NCBI GenBank assembly: GCA_023430975.1
Contig: JAEYYB010000129.1
Span: 1 to 64,000, forward strand
DNA from: Bacillota bacterium
GTDB lineage: Bacteria; Bacillota; Clostridia; Acetivibrionales; DSM-2933
Length of the DNA stretch: 64,000 bases
Reading direction: 5' to 3'
In this document: positions 36,790 through 45,410 of the stretch, piece after piece
How the letters are laid out: every line of letters begins with the position of its first letter
Position numbering within the stretch: the first letter of the stretch is position 1
Notes under the pieces: generated by a model
Database searches by the model: none
What the model was told of the DNA's origin: nothing
The model's input: only the letters and a program-made list of their open reading frames with translations
Made by a program: the position numbers and the translations under genes

Positions 36790-37949
36790 ATAATATTACG
36801 CAATCAGACAGACTTGCTTCACTGCCTCCTTATATTTTTGCAAAACTGGAGCAGATGAAAAATGAATACAAGGGAATTGATCTCATCGATTTTGGTGTGG
36901 GAGATCCGGACTTTCCTACACAGGATAATATTGTAAACGCTATGAAGGAATGTCTGGATAACCCGGATAACCACCGCTATCCAAGTTTCAAGGGTGAAGC
37001 GGAACTGAGGAAAGAAATCAGCCGATGGTATCAAAGGGAATATGGTGTTGAGCTGGACCCTGAGCATGAGGTATTGGTTCTGCTGGGATCTAAAGAAGGT
37101 ATTGCACATGTGCCTATTGCACTGATGAATGATGGGGATTATGCACTGGTTCCGGATCCTGGGTACCCTGCATATTTATCAGCTGTTATTATTGCTGGGG
37201 GTATACCCTATGCTATGCCTTTGACCAGAGAAAACGGGTATTTACCTGTGTTAGAAGATATCCCAAAGAATGTTTTGGTAAAATCCAAGCTCATGTATTT
37301 AAATTATCCCAACAATCCTACATCTGCACTTGCAGATAATGAGTTTTTTTTAAAGATTGTTGAATTTGCACAAAGGAACAACATAATTGTATGCCATGAC
37401 TTCGCATACTCTGAAATTACCTTTGATGGAATAAAACCGGTAAGTTTTCTTTCGGTACCGGGTTCAAGGGAATGCGGTGTAGAGTTTCACTCGTTTTCCA
37501 AGACATTTGCTATGACAGGTTGGAGACTTGGATTTGTTACCGGAAACAGGGAGGTTTTGGCTTCGTTAGCCAAGTTAAAAAGTTGTGTTGATTCAGGGGT
37601 GTTCAAAGCAGTTCAATATGCAGGAATAAAGGGATTAGCAGAGCCTACTGACAGGCTTGAATTGATGAAGTGTGAGTATCAAAAACGAAGGGATACTCTC
37701 TCCCAGGGTTTAAGAAAAATGGGCTGGGAATTCCATGTCCCTGCAGCAACTTATTACTTCTGGGTTAGAATTCCCGACAGATTTAATATGACATCACTGG
37801 AATTCTCAGAATATCTATTAAAAGAGAAAGGATTAATTGTAACTCCTGGTATTGGGTTCGGTAGTAATGGAGAGAGCTATATCAGAATGGCAATCAATCT
37901 GCCTGTATCAAAAATCAGTGAGGCAATTTTAAGGCTTGAGACACTATGA
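36786..37949 (+). CDS. Class I aminotransferase (LL-DAP/aspartate aminotransferase-like)
   Basis: 387 residues with fold-type I PLP motifs: DFGVGDPDFPT, LNYPNNPTSA, CHDFAYSEI, PLP lysine in HSFSKTFAMTGWRLGF, and a C-terminal Arg (GESYIRMAINLP). Overlaps by ATGA with both neighbours, so translation is coupled. In this cluster it may aminate an aldehyde released by the thioester reductase (40623) or supply an unusual amino acid. A housekeeping DapL role is less likely given its place. Confidence 0.8.
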   Translation: MNNITQSDRLASLPPYIFAKLEQMKNEYKGIDLIDFGVGDPDFPTQDNIVNAMKECLDNPDNHRYPSFKGEAELRKEISRWYQREYGVELDPEHEVLVLLGSKEGIAHVPIALMNDGDYALVPDPGYPAYLSAVIIAGGIPYAMPLTRENGYLPVLEDIPKNVLVKSKLMYLNYPNNPTSALADNEFFLKIVEFAQRNNIIVCHDFAYSEITFDGIKPVSFLSVPGSRECGVEFHSFSKTFAMTGWRLGFVTGNREVLASLAKLKSCVDSGVFKAVQYAGIKGLAEPTDRLELMKCEYQKRRDTLSQGLRKMGWEFHVPAATYYFWVRIPDRFNMTSLEFSEYLLKEKGLIVTPGIGFGSNGESYIRMAINLPVSKISEAILRLETL

Positions 37950-39028
37950 TTGTTTATAATGATATTTTGGAAACCATCGGGAATACACCAATTGTTAAAG
38001 TGAATAAGCTGCCGGAAGAGGGTAAAAGAAAAAATATATTTGTAAAACTGGAATGCTTCAACCCGGGTAGAAGTGTCAAAGACAGGATAGCACTGAACAT
38101 AATAGATCAGGCGGAAAAGGAAAATCTCCTTAGCAACCGCTCGGTTATTGTAGAGTCTTCATCAGGGAACACGGGTATAGGACTTAGTATGGTAAGTAGG
38201 GTAAGAGATTACCGGAATGTGATTGTAATTGATCAGAACTGTCCCGCAGAGAAAATTAAGATACTGAAAGCATTAGGTGCAACCATTGTCATGCTGACAA
38301 CAGATAATAAGGACAGTGAGGACTTGACTGAAAGAAGGATTGAATTTGTCAATGAGGTAAAAAAAACAATGGAGAATATCTTTATTCCTAACCAGTACGA
38401 AAACAGGAATGCTCCTATTGCCCATTACTTAAACACAGGTGAGGAAATTGTCCGATTTATGGAGGAAACCGGTATACGGTTTGATGCCATATTTTTAAGC
38501 GTCGGCACTGGCGGCACCATCACAGGGGTATCGAAAAAAATCAAGGAATATGATTCTTCCATCAAAATTATTGGTGTAGAACCGGAGGGCTCCACACTTT
38601 TCGGTGGAGAAAAAGGTTCATATTTGCAGCAGGGACCCGGAAACTACTTTAAACCCAAAAATCTTGTATATGACCATATTGATCAAGGTATCAAGGTATC
38701 GGACCATGATGCCTTTAACATGTGCAGAAAATTTGCATTAAAAGAAGGAGTCCTTGTCGGAGGATCTTCGGGTGGAGTTTTATATACAGCTGTAGAAATG
38801 TCCAGACAGTTTGAAGGAAACATTCTATGTATCCTTCCTGACGGAGGTGAGAAATATCTAGATTCCATATACTCTGACGAATGGCTCAGGAACAATGGGA
38901 TCAACCTGGATAAAGAAAATGAAAACCCTATACAAGTATTAAATATTGATGGGGTAAAGGATTATAGCATTCTAGTTAATTGTATCAAGAAGGAGGTATT
39001 TGGTGATGAGCATTCAAGAGCCATATGA
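37946..39028 (+). CDS. Second cysteine-synthase-family PLP enzyme
   Basis: 360 residues: PLP lysine in NPGRSVKDR, ESSSGNTGIGL, SVGTGGTITG, VGGSSGG. It keeps the classic SSGNTG loop, whereas the SbnA-like protein has SSGNFG, so the substrates may differ. Its C-terminal ~40 residues extend past the usual fold. Possible roles: O-acetylserine sulfhydrylase providing Cys or sulfide for the PP-loop chemistry, or a beta-substitution making another diamino acid. The 3' end overlaps the next gene by 23 bp. Confidence 0.78.
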   Translation: MIVYNDILETIGNTPIVKVNKLPEEGKRKNIFVKLECFNPGRSVKDRIALNIIDQAEKENLLSNRSVIVESSSGNTGIGLSMVSRVRDYRNVIVIDQNCPAEKIKILKALGATIVMLTTDNKDSEDLTERRIEFVNEVKKTMENIFIPNQYENRNAPIAHYLNTGEEIVRFMEETGIRFDAIFLSVGTGGTITGVSKKIKEYDSSIKIIGVEPEGSTLFGGEKGSYLQQGPGNYFKPKNLVYDHIDQGIKVSDHDAFNMCRKFALKEGVLVGGSSGGVLYTAVEMSRQFEGNILCILPDGGEKYLDSIYSDEWLRNNGINLDKENENPIQVLNIDGVKDYSILVNCIKKEVFGDEHSRAI

Positions 39029-39371
39029 AAAGATTTTTGGGTTTGTTCCTGAATTAACAAAGAAAAGACATGCATTTTCAGCTGAGGTATTCCCTGAAAT
39101 ACTGGACATACAGGAGGAATTCAGAAAAAGCTGTATCCATTCTGATGCTTTGGAGGAAAAGACAGCTCAATTAATACTTTTTGGAATATTGTCTTCCCAT
39201 ATGAGGGAAGGTGCAAAGGTTCATGCCATTGCTTCACGAAGGTTGGGAGCAACTTGGAAGGAGCTTCATTCTGTTTCCAATCTGGTATTTTTATTTGGGG
39301 GATTATCTGCAATGAATTTTTCCATAAAACTTCTGGCTGAAGTAAAAGAGCAGGAAGAAAAACAAAAATGA
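39006..39371 (+). CDS. Carboxymuconolactone decarboxylase/AhpD-fold small protein
   Basis: 121 residues. Helical AhpD-like sequence with AQLILFGILSSHMREGAKVHAIASRRLGATWKEL split over the usual core; the family motif ends in H-x3-A-x3-GAT as here. The redox CxxC of AhpD is missing (SSHM in its place), so a peroxidase role is unlikely. ATG 39006 has aaggagg at 38990-38996; the open frame also reads from TTG 39000. Role in the pathway unknown. Confidence 0.65.
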   Translation: MSIQEPYEKIFGFVPELTKKRHAFSAEVFPEILDIQEEFRKSCIHSDALEEKTAQLILFGILSSHMREGAKVHAIASRRLGATWKELHSVSNLVFLFGGLSAMNFSIKLLAEVKEQEEKQK

Positions 39372-39410
39372 TAATGATGATGATGGAAAAGTCTAAAGGA
39401 GGGCTTATTA

Positions 39411-39674
39411 ATGAAAAATCAAAATGTATTGGATATACAGGATAAAATAAAGGAGATTATTATTTCGGTAGCGGATTTTAAGATGGATAAGGATATGATT
39501 GAAGATGGTAAAGACGGGATTAAAAAGCTTGGGCTCAATTCCCTTAGCTTAATCAGAATGTTGGTGGATATAGAGAACGAATTTGATGTAGAAATTGATA
39601 TGCAGGAGATGGGCAATGAATCCATATTCTCAATAGAAGATCTTGCAGAGTACATAGTAAAATTGAAGAATTAA
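39411..39674 (+). CDS. Discrete acyl/peptidyl carrier protein 1
   Basis: 87 residues with the four-helix carrier pattern and phosphopantetheine Ser in LGLNSLSLIRM, acidic helix II after it. Good ribosome site (aaaggaggg). Candidate partner of the ligase at 35278 or of the extender-unit enzymes downstream. Confidence 0.85.
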   Translation: MKNQNVLDIQDKIKEIIISVADFKMDKDMIEDGKDGIKKLGLNSLSLIRMLVDIENEFDVEIDMQEMGNESIFSIEDLAEYIVKLKN

Positions 39675-39752
39675 ATGATTTGTTTTCTCACAATAACATT
39701 GATGTTTACAAAATAGCAAGTGAATTTGTTTTGAAGATTAAATGGAGGTTCT

Positions 39753-40595
39753 ATGCAAAAGATTGGATTGATTGGTTACGGAAGTATGGGCAGTATGCTC
39801 ATTGATGCCTTTTTATCCTCACAAATTCTAAAGCAGGAAGAAATTATTATATCTACGCGAACACCGACAAAATTAGAACTATTAAAGCAGCGTTTCCCAA
39901 AAATTCAAACAGTAAAAGACAACAGATTATTGGCAAAAGAATGTAAAATCTTATTTGTATGTGTTGAACCGATGGAAGTAAAGAGAATTTTGGATGAAAT
40001 CAAAGAAGACGTTTCGAGAGAACTCCATCTTGTTTCCATTGCAGCTTGTGTAACTATCGAATTTCTGGAAAGTGTCTTTAATGGTAAAGTTACAAAAGTG
40101 ATACCCAGTGTAACTTCAGAAGTAGGATGCGGGGTGTCCCTAATTTGCCACAACAGCAAGGTGGAATCTAAAGATTCCTTGGTGGTTGAAAGTCTTTTTA
40201 GTGCTATAGGATCAATTAAAGTTATAAAAGAGAAACATTTTGAGATAGCTGCTGATTTGACCAGTTGTGCACCTGGGCTGATTTCTGCCATATTTCTGGA
40301 GTATATCAAGGCTTCACTGCCATACAGTGATTTTTCACCTAGTGATACTGAAGATATGCTTGTAAGTACGTTCTATGGCACAGCTAGACTGATGCAGGAA
40401 AGAAATCTGGGATTTAATGAAATTATTAAACGTGTTGCCACAAGCGGAGGTATTACAGAAAGAGGTGTTGAGGTGCTTCAAAAGGGGCTTCCTTCCTTGT
40501 TTGACAGCCTTTTTAAGAATACTTTGGATAAGCATGAAGAGATAAAAGGGGTTTTAAAAACACAGTTTAATTCAAATCTGAGGACTGATTTATGA
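39753..40595 (+). CDS. Pyrroline-5-carboxylate reductase-like imine reductase
   Basis: 280 residues: Rossmann start IGLIGYGSMGSML, then CVEPMEVKRIL, KVIPSVTSEVGCGVSLI and a C-terminal ATSGGITERGV corresponding to the ProC GGTTEAG motif. ProC-family enzymes reduce cyclic imines. Located between a carrier protein and the thioester reductase, it may reduce a cyclic imine that forms when a released aldehyde meets a free amine (inference). It could instead be a ComER-like paralogue. Confidence 0.75.
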   Translation: MQKIGLIGYGSMGSMLIDAFLSSQILKQEEIIISTRTPTKLELLKQRFPKIQTVKDNRLLAKECKILFVCVEPMEVKRILDEIKEDVSRELHLVSIAACVTIEFLESVFNGKVTKVIPSVTSEVGCGVSLICHNSKVESKDSLVVESLFSAIGSIKVIKEKHFEIAADLTSCAPGLISAIFLEYIKASLPYSDFSPSDTEDMLVSTFYGTARLMQERNLGFNEIIKRVATSGGITERGVEVLQKGLPSLFDSLFKNTLDKHEEIKGVLKTQFNSNLRTDL

Positions 40596-40622
40596 AGAAA
40601 CAATTATTATTGGGAGGTTAAG

Positions 40623-41873
40623 ATGAATATTTCGGAGGAAAAATACCTTGTGGAAGACGGAGACGGATTATCTGAAATGCAAAAGGATTCTATCCTTGAT
40701 GATGCAATTGACCCTTCAAAAGCCCGTGCCATGCTTCCGGTAAAGGAAATAAATAAAATTTTTCTTACAGGAGCAACGGGTTTTTTAGGAGCATATTTGC
40801 TAAGTGAGCTTTTAAATCGGACCAAAGCGGATATATACTGTCTTGTGAGGGCTTCGGATGAGCAGGAAGGTATACACAGGCTAAAAGAGTGTTTTGAAAA
40901 ATATCTAACCTGGGATAAAGCATACAATTCTAGAATAATTCCGGTGCTGGGAGATCTGTCCATGCCGCTCCTCGGCCTTTCAGAAGAGCAATTTGATAAT
41001 TTGTCAGCTACAATCCATGCTATCTATCACAGCGGTGCCATGGTTAACTTTCTGTACACATATTCACACCACAGGAGTGCCAATGTACTTGGAACGCATG
41101 AGATTCTCAAGCTTGCAGTACGTTATAGGATTAAGCCTGTACACTATATTTCAACACTATACACATTTTTTTATAATACATATAAAGAAAAAACGTTGAT
41201 AAGAGAACATGAGATATTCACTCGTAATGAAAACTATGGGCCTGGATATGCCCAGAGTAAACTGGTTGCAGAACGGTTGATGGTGGCTGCACGGGAACGA
41301 GGATTGCCTGTAAGCATATATCGACCGGGTAGAATAACAGGCGATGTTAAAACAGGAGCCTGTCAGCCTGAAGACCTGTTATGGAGAAGTATGAAGGCTT
41401 GTATTGAAATTCAAGCAGTTCCGGATATAGAGATGCTCATTGATATGGCACCTGTAGATTACGTAAGCAGTGCAATTGTGAAAATATCACAAAAAGAAGA
41501 TGCATTAGGAAAGAATTATCATCTGGGTAACCCGGAATTTATAACTGCAGCTGAATTTTACAAGATAGTCTCTACTCTGGGTTTCTCCCTTAAGACCATG
41601 AATTTCACCCAATGGAAAACAGCTTTAGTTGCTGCATCTAAAAAATCTGCCAAAAGTGCGTCGCTTATTGTTATCCCATTTATCAGGGGCGGGCATTTTA
41701 ACAATTCTCATGTGTTGTATGACCAGACTAATACTTATCAAGCACTAGCAGGCACAGGGATTGAATGCCCTAAAATAAGCAAGGAACTACTCCAAGTCTA
41801 TTTTGATTACTTTTACAAAATTGGATTTGCTAAGAAGCCGGTGTGCGATCAGTTGTTACCGGAAATAGTATAA
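40623..41873 (+). CDS. Free-standing thioester reductase (chain release)
   Basis: 416 residues of the extended-SDR thioester-reductase family (NAD_binding_4, Lys2 type): ATGFLGAYLL nucleotide motif, IYHSGAMVNFL, HYISTLYTF, YAQSKLVAE (catalytic Tyr/Lys) and IYRPGRITGD. Usually fused to the last NRPS module; here it is separate. Reductive release would give an aldehyde or alcohol, which fits the absence of a type I thioesterase. ~45 residues before the domain may mediate docking. Confidence 0.85.
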   Translation: MNISEEKYLVEDGDGLSEMQKDSILDDAIDPSKARAMLPVKEINKIFLTGATGFLGAYLLSELLNRTKADIYCLVRASDEQEGIHRLKECFEKYLTWDKAYNSRIIPVLGDLSMPLLGLSEEQFDNLSATIHAIYHSGAMVNFLYTYSHHRSANVLGTHEILKLAVRYRIKPVHYISTLYTFFYNTYKEKTLIREHEIFTRNENYGPGYAQSKLVAERLMVAARERGLPVSIYRPGRITGDVKTGACQPEDLLWRSMKACIEIQAVPDIEMLIDMAPVDYVSSAIVKISQKEDALGKNYHLGNPEFITAAEFYKIVSTLGFSLKTMNFTQWKTALVAASKKSAKSASLIVIPFIRGGHFNNSHVLYDQTNTYQALAGTGIECPKISKELLQVYFDYFYKIGFAKKPVCDQLLPEIV

Positions 41874-41887
41874 GGAGGGCTTTGGGT

Positions 41888-42736
41888 ATGGAGGTTATAG
41901 GTGTTATAGGTGCAGGAGTTATGGGAGCAGGAGTAGCCCAGAACCTTTCTCAATCGGGATGCTCTGTTATCCTTATAGATGTTGGGGAGGAACAGCTTAA
42001 AAAGGCAAGAGAAGAGATTGAAAACAGTGTTCGTTTTCAATCTCTTTTTTCAAAAGGGGATAAGTTGGAGACTTCGGAAAGCGTATTATCCAGAATCCAA
42101 TTTGGAGATGATTATAATCTTCTAAAGGATGTAAGCTTTGTCATAGAAAATGTAACTGAAAAATGGGATGTAAAAAAAACTGTTTATGATAAGTTGGAGC
42201 ATTTCTGCAAAGATGAATCTATTTTCTTAGTGAATACTTCATGCATATCCATTACCAAAATTGCTTCACTGACTAAGAGGCCGAAAAAGGTAATGGGAGT
42301 ACATTTTATGAACCCTGTACCGCTTAAATCAACTGTTGAAGCTATTCGTGGTTACCACACTTCAGAAGACACTATTGAAGCTACTAAAGGTCTATTAAAT
42401 CGGATGGGGAAGGAATGTATAATTGTAAACGATTTACCAGGCTTTGTATCAAACAGAATATCCCATCTTTTTATGAATGAAGCGGCCTTTGTGGTCCAAG
42501 ATCAGATAGCTGAACCTGAGGATGTGGATGATATATTCAGGAAGTGCTACGGGCATAAAATGGGGCCTCTGGAGACGGCGGATCTAATAGGCCTGGATAC
42601 CGTTGTAAACTCTCTAGATATTTTGTATGAAAGCTATCAAGACCCAAAATTCCGCTGCTGCCCGTTGCTTCGTAAGATGGTTTATGCCGGTCTTCTAGGC
42701 AGGAAGTCTGGGAAGGGATTTTACATATATGATTAA
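41888..42736 (+). CDS. 3-hydroxyacyl-CoA dehydrogenase-like, extender-unit oxidase
   Basis: 282 residues: GVIGAGVMGAGVAQNL, NTSCISITKIA, MGVHFMNPVPL, NDLPGFVSNRI and GRKSGKGFYIYD. In methoxymalonyl/hydroxymalonyl-ACP gene sets (FkbK, ZmaG) this family oxidises glyceryl-ACP. Carrier protein, acyl-CoA dehydrogenase and FkbH-like gene follow directly, completing the set. ATG 41888 is chosen from aaggagg (41872-41878). A perfect terminator-like hairpin lies inside the gene at 42012-42050. Confidence 0.85.
   Translation: MEVIGVIGAGVMGAGVAQNLSQSGCSVILIDVGEEQLKKAREEIENSVRFQSLFSKGDKLETSESVLSRIQFGDDYNLLKDVSFVIENVTEKWDVKKTVYDKLEHFCKDESIFLVNTSCISITKIASLTKRPKKVMGVHFMNPVPLKSTVEAIRGYHTSEDTIEATKGLLNRMGKECIIVNDLPGFVSNRISHLFMNEAAFVVQDQIAEPEDVDDIFRKCYGHKMGPLETADLIGLDTVVNSLDILYESYQDPKFRCCPLLRKMVYAGLLGRKSGKGFYIYD
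42012..42050 (+). terminator. Perfect intrinsic-terminator-like hairpin inside a CDS
   Basis: AAGAGATTGAAAAC (42012-42025) and GTTTTCAATCTCTT (42033-42046) pair perfectly over 14 bp around a 7-base loop, with a T6 run at 42045-42050. It lies in the coding sequence of the dehydrogenase. It has the form of a terminator, but efficiency while ribosomes translate it is unknown. Confidence 0.5.
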
Positions 42737-42763
42737 CTATATTTTTGAAAGGAGAATGTATAA

Positions 42764-43009
42764 ATGGAAGAAATCAAACTTAAATTAAAAGCTTTTCTTT
42801 CCCGATTTTTCAGAAAACGTACTCTGAAGGAAGATGAAGATATATTTTCACTTGGATTTGTCAATTCACTTTTTGCAATGCAGTTGGTTATGTTTTTGGA
42901 AAAGGAATTTGAAATAAAAATCGATAACAAGGACCTTGACTTTAACCATTTCAGAACCATCGATTCCATAGCCGCTTTTGTTGAAAATAAACTAAGTATT
43001 AACAAATAA
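42764..43009 (+). CDS. Discrete carrier protein 2 (probable hydroxymalonyl carrier)
   Basis: 81 residues, carrier fold, phosphopantetheine Ser in LGFVNSLFAMQL. It lies between the hydroxyacyl-CoA dehydrogenase and acyl-CoA dehydrogenase genes, as FkbJ/ZmaD-type carriers do. Strong site gaaaggagaa. Confidence 0.85.
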   Translation: MEEIKLKLKAFLSRFFRKRTLKEDEDIFSLGFVNSLFAMQLVMFLEKEFEIKIDNKDLDFNHFRTIDSIAAFVENKLSINK

Positions 43010-43091
43010 TTAGCTGGTCAATGGAAATGCCCCTAAATCACACTGTAAAGGCTTGAATTCGAGTGTAAATATGTTGAAAAGAGGTGGAAGA

Positions 43092-44225
43092 ATGAAGATT
43101 GAGTTAACTGAAGAACAAATAAAAAGACAAGCTGAGTTTAGGACCTTTGTTGATAATGAAATATCACCATATGCCAGTCAAAATGATCTAATGGAAACCG
43201 TATCTGATGAAATTATTAATAAAGTAATTGAAAGAGGCTATTTAGGGTCAATGATTTCAAGTACATATGACGGACAAGGTATGGATATGCTTACAATAGG
43301 TATCCTAAATGAAGAAATGGGAAGAGGATGTTCTTCGATTCGAAGCTTGTTAACGGTTCATGGCATGGTTGCAATGGCTATTGAGCGTTGGGGAAGCCGT
43401 GAGCAAAAAGAGTATTGGCTTCCGAAAATGGCACGTGGTGAAATAATAGGTGCCTTTGGTCTTTCTGAACCTAATGTGGGGAGCGATGCAAAAAGTGTTG
43501 AAACCACTGCGGTTCTTGAGGGAGAGCATTATATTTTAAACGGTAGAAAAAAATGGACAACCATGGGTCAAATTGCTAATGTTTTTTTGGTTATTGCACT
43601 GACTGAAGGCAAACCGACAGCTTTTCTTGTTGATAAGAATAGTCCTGGGTTTTCCACCAAACCTATGAAAGGTTTAATGGGCTCTCGAGCATCAATGATT
43701 GCAGAATTGTTTATGGATAATTGCCTTATTCCTAAGGACAGTATTATTGGGAGCATTGGTACTGGATTATCACATATAGCTTTATCAAGCCTCGATTATG
43801 GAAGGTATACTATTGCGTGTGGTTGTGTAGGTCTTGCACAAGCATGTCTGGAGGAAAGCATAAAGTACTGTAGAAAAAGAAAGCAATTCGGTGCACCTTT
43901 GAGGCAAAACCAGTTGATACAAAAGATGATTACCGAAATGGTTGTGAATATAAAGGCAGCACGGCTTCTTTGCTGGAGTGCAGGATATCTGAAGGAAGAA
44001 GGGGATCCTGATTCCATTATGGAAGTATGGAATGCTAAATATTTTTCTTCTATAATGGTAAACAAGGTTGCCAGTGATGCTGTGCAGATCCATGGGGCAA
44101 ATGGATGCTGCCGGGATTATCCTGTTGAGAGATATTACAGAGATGCCAAAATAAATGAAATTATTGAAGGCACAACACAAATGCATGAGGTTCTAATTGC
44201 TACAAACGCTTTTAGAGGTATGTGA
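43092..44225 (+). CDS. Acyl-CoA dehydrogenase-like, extender-unit oxidase
   Basis: 377 residues: FGLSEPNVGSDAKS, KKWTTMGQIANVFLVIA, RKQFGAPLRQNQLIQ, IHGANGCCRDYPVERYYRD and IIEGTTQMHEV, all acyl-CoA dehydrogenase hallmarks (FAD). FkbI/ZmaE-type members oxidise carrier-bound hydroxyacyl groups in hydroxymalonyl-ACP synthesis. ATG 43092 is preceded by gaggtgg; the open frame starts earlier at 43053 without a site. Confidence 0.85.
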   Translation: MKIELTEEQIKRQAEFRTFVDNEISPYASQNDLMETVSDEIINKVIERGYLGSMISSTYDGQGMDMLTIGILNEEMGRGCSSIRSLLTVHGMVAMAIERWGSREQKEYWLPKMARGEIIGAFGLSEPNVGSDAKSVETTAVLEGEHYILNGRKKWTTMGQIANVFLVIALTEGKPTAFLVDKNSPGFSTKPMKGLMGSRASMIAELFMDNCLIPKDSIIGSIGTGLSHIALSSLDYGRYTIACGCVGLAQACLEESIKYCRKRKQFGAPLRQNQLIQKMITEMVVNIKAARLLCWSAGYLKEEGDPDSIMEVWNAKYFSSIMVNKVASDAVQIHGANGCCRDYPVERYYRDAKINEIIEGTTQMHEVLIATNAFRGM

Positions 44226-44236
44226 GGTGTATATAA

Positions 44237-45295
44237 TTGGAAATAAAAATAGATAAAGGTAAAGAGAGCTGCAAGAGAATCAAATGTGTAGTTTGGGATC
44301 TGGATAATACTATTTGGAATGGTATATTGCTTGAGGATAAAAATGTTACTTTGAGAAATGGTGTTACTGAAATTATTAAAACATTAGACAGTAGGGGAAT
44401 CCTTCAATCGATAGCTAGCCGTAATGATTACAACAGTGCTATGGAAAAACTGAAGGAATTTAAATTAGATGAGTATTTTATCTACCCACAAATTGGCTGG
44501 AAAAGTAAGTCAACATCTGTGCTTACCATTGCAAATCTTATAAATATTGGAACCGACACATTGGCATTTATAGATGATCAGCAGTTTGAGCGTGAGGAAG
44601 TCAGCTTTTCAATTCCCGAAGTTCTTTGTATAGATGCAATTGATTTAAGTAGATTGGTAGATATGCCGGAAATGATTCCTAGATTTTTAACTGATGATTC
44701 AAAAAATAGAAGAATTATGTATATGAGTGATATTAAAAGAAATCTTATTGAAGAAAAATTTGATGGGCCACAGGAAAAGTTTTTAGAATCGCTGGAGATG
44801 GAATTAACAATTGCTCCTGTAGAAGAAGGAGATCTGGAACGAGCTGAGGAACTTACCGTAAGAACTCATCAGTTAAACACAACAGGCTACACATATTCGT
44901 ATGAGGAATTAAAAAGTTTTAGCAGTTCAGACCGATATAAGCTTTTCATAATGGGACTTAATGATAAATATGGCACATACGGAAAAATAGGTCTTATATT
45001 TATGGAGTGTGATGACGATGTGTGGATTATTAAACTTTTGTTGATGTCATGTCGTGTAATGTCAAGGGGTGTTGGAACTGTTGTGCTCAACTATATAATG
45101 AAGATGGCTAAAGATAAAGGCGTAAAATTAAGAGCAGAATTTGTTCCTACAGACAAAAACAGAATGATGTATGTGACATACAAATTTGCAGGTTTTAGGG
45201 AAGTAGAGGAGAATGATAGCCTGGTTGTTTTTGAAAACAGCTTGGAAAGAATACAAGGGACACCAAACTATATAAAACTAAAAGTAAACATTTGA
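44237..45295 (+). CDS. FkbH-like HAD glyceryl transferase/phosphatase
   Basis: 352 residues. HAD domain with VVWDLDNTIWNGILLED and AFIDDQQFEREEV, then a GNAT-like C-terminal half (THQLNTTGYTYS, KYGTYGKIGL), the FkbH layout. FkbH enzymes load D-1,3-bisphosphoglycerate onto a carrier as glyceryl-ACP, the first step to hydroxymalonyl- or methoxymalonyl-ACP. No O-methyltransferase is seen in the cluster, so the extender unit is probably left as hydroxymalonyl. TTG start, gaggtgt site 44224-44230. Confidence 0.87.
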   Translation: MEIKIDKGKESCKRIKCVVWDLDNTIWNGILLEDKNVTLRNGVTEIIKTLDSRGILQSIASRNDYNSAMEKLKEFKLDEYFIYPQIGWKSKSTSVLTIANLINIGTDTLAFIDDQQFEREEVSFSIPEVLCIDAIDLSRLVDMPEMIPRFLTDDSKNRRIMYMSDIKRNLIEEKFDGPQEKFLESLEMELTIAPVEEGDLERAEELTVRTHQLNTTGYTYSYEELKSFSSSDRYKLFIMGLNDKYGTYGKIGLIFMECDDDVWIIKLLLMSCRVMSRGVGTVVLNYIMKMAKDKGVKLRAEFVPTDKNRMMYVTYKFAGFREVEENDSLVVFENSLERIQGTPNYIKLKVNI

Positions 45296-45324
45296 TTTTA
45301 ATAAATTATATATCAGTATTTGAC

Positions 45325-45353
45325 TTGAATGAATTTCCTGCATATAGTATAAT
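45325..45353 (+). promoter_or_regulatory. Promoter of the GNAT gene
   Basis: TTGAAT (45325-45330), 17-bp spacer, TATAAT (45348-45353). It lies in the 115-bp gap after the FkbH-like gene, so the next gene can be expressed apart from the operon. Confidence 0.6.
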
Positions 45354-45410
45354 GTAAAATAATGTATAATACTCGCTTTACTTAAATAATCCACATAGGA
45401 GGCAATAAAA

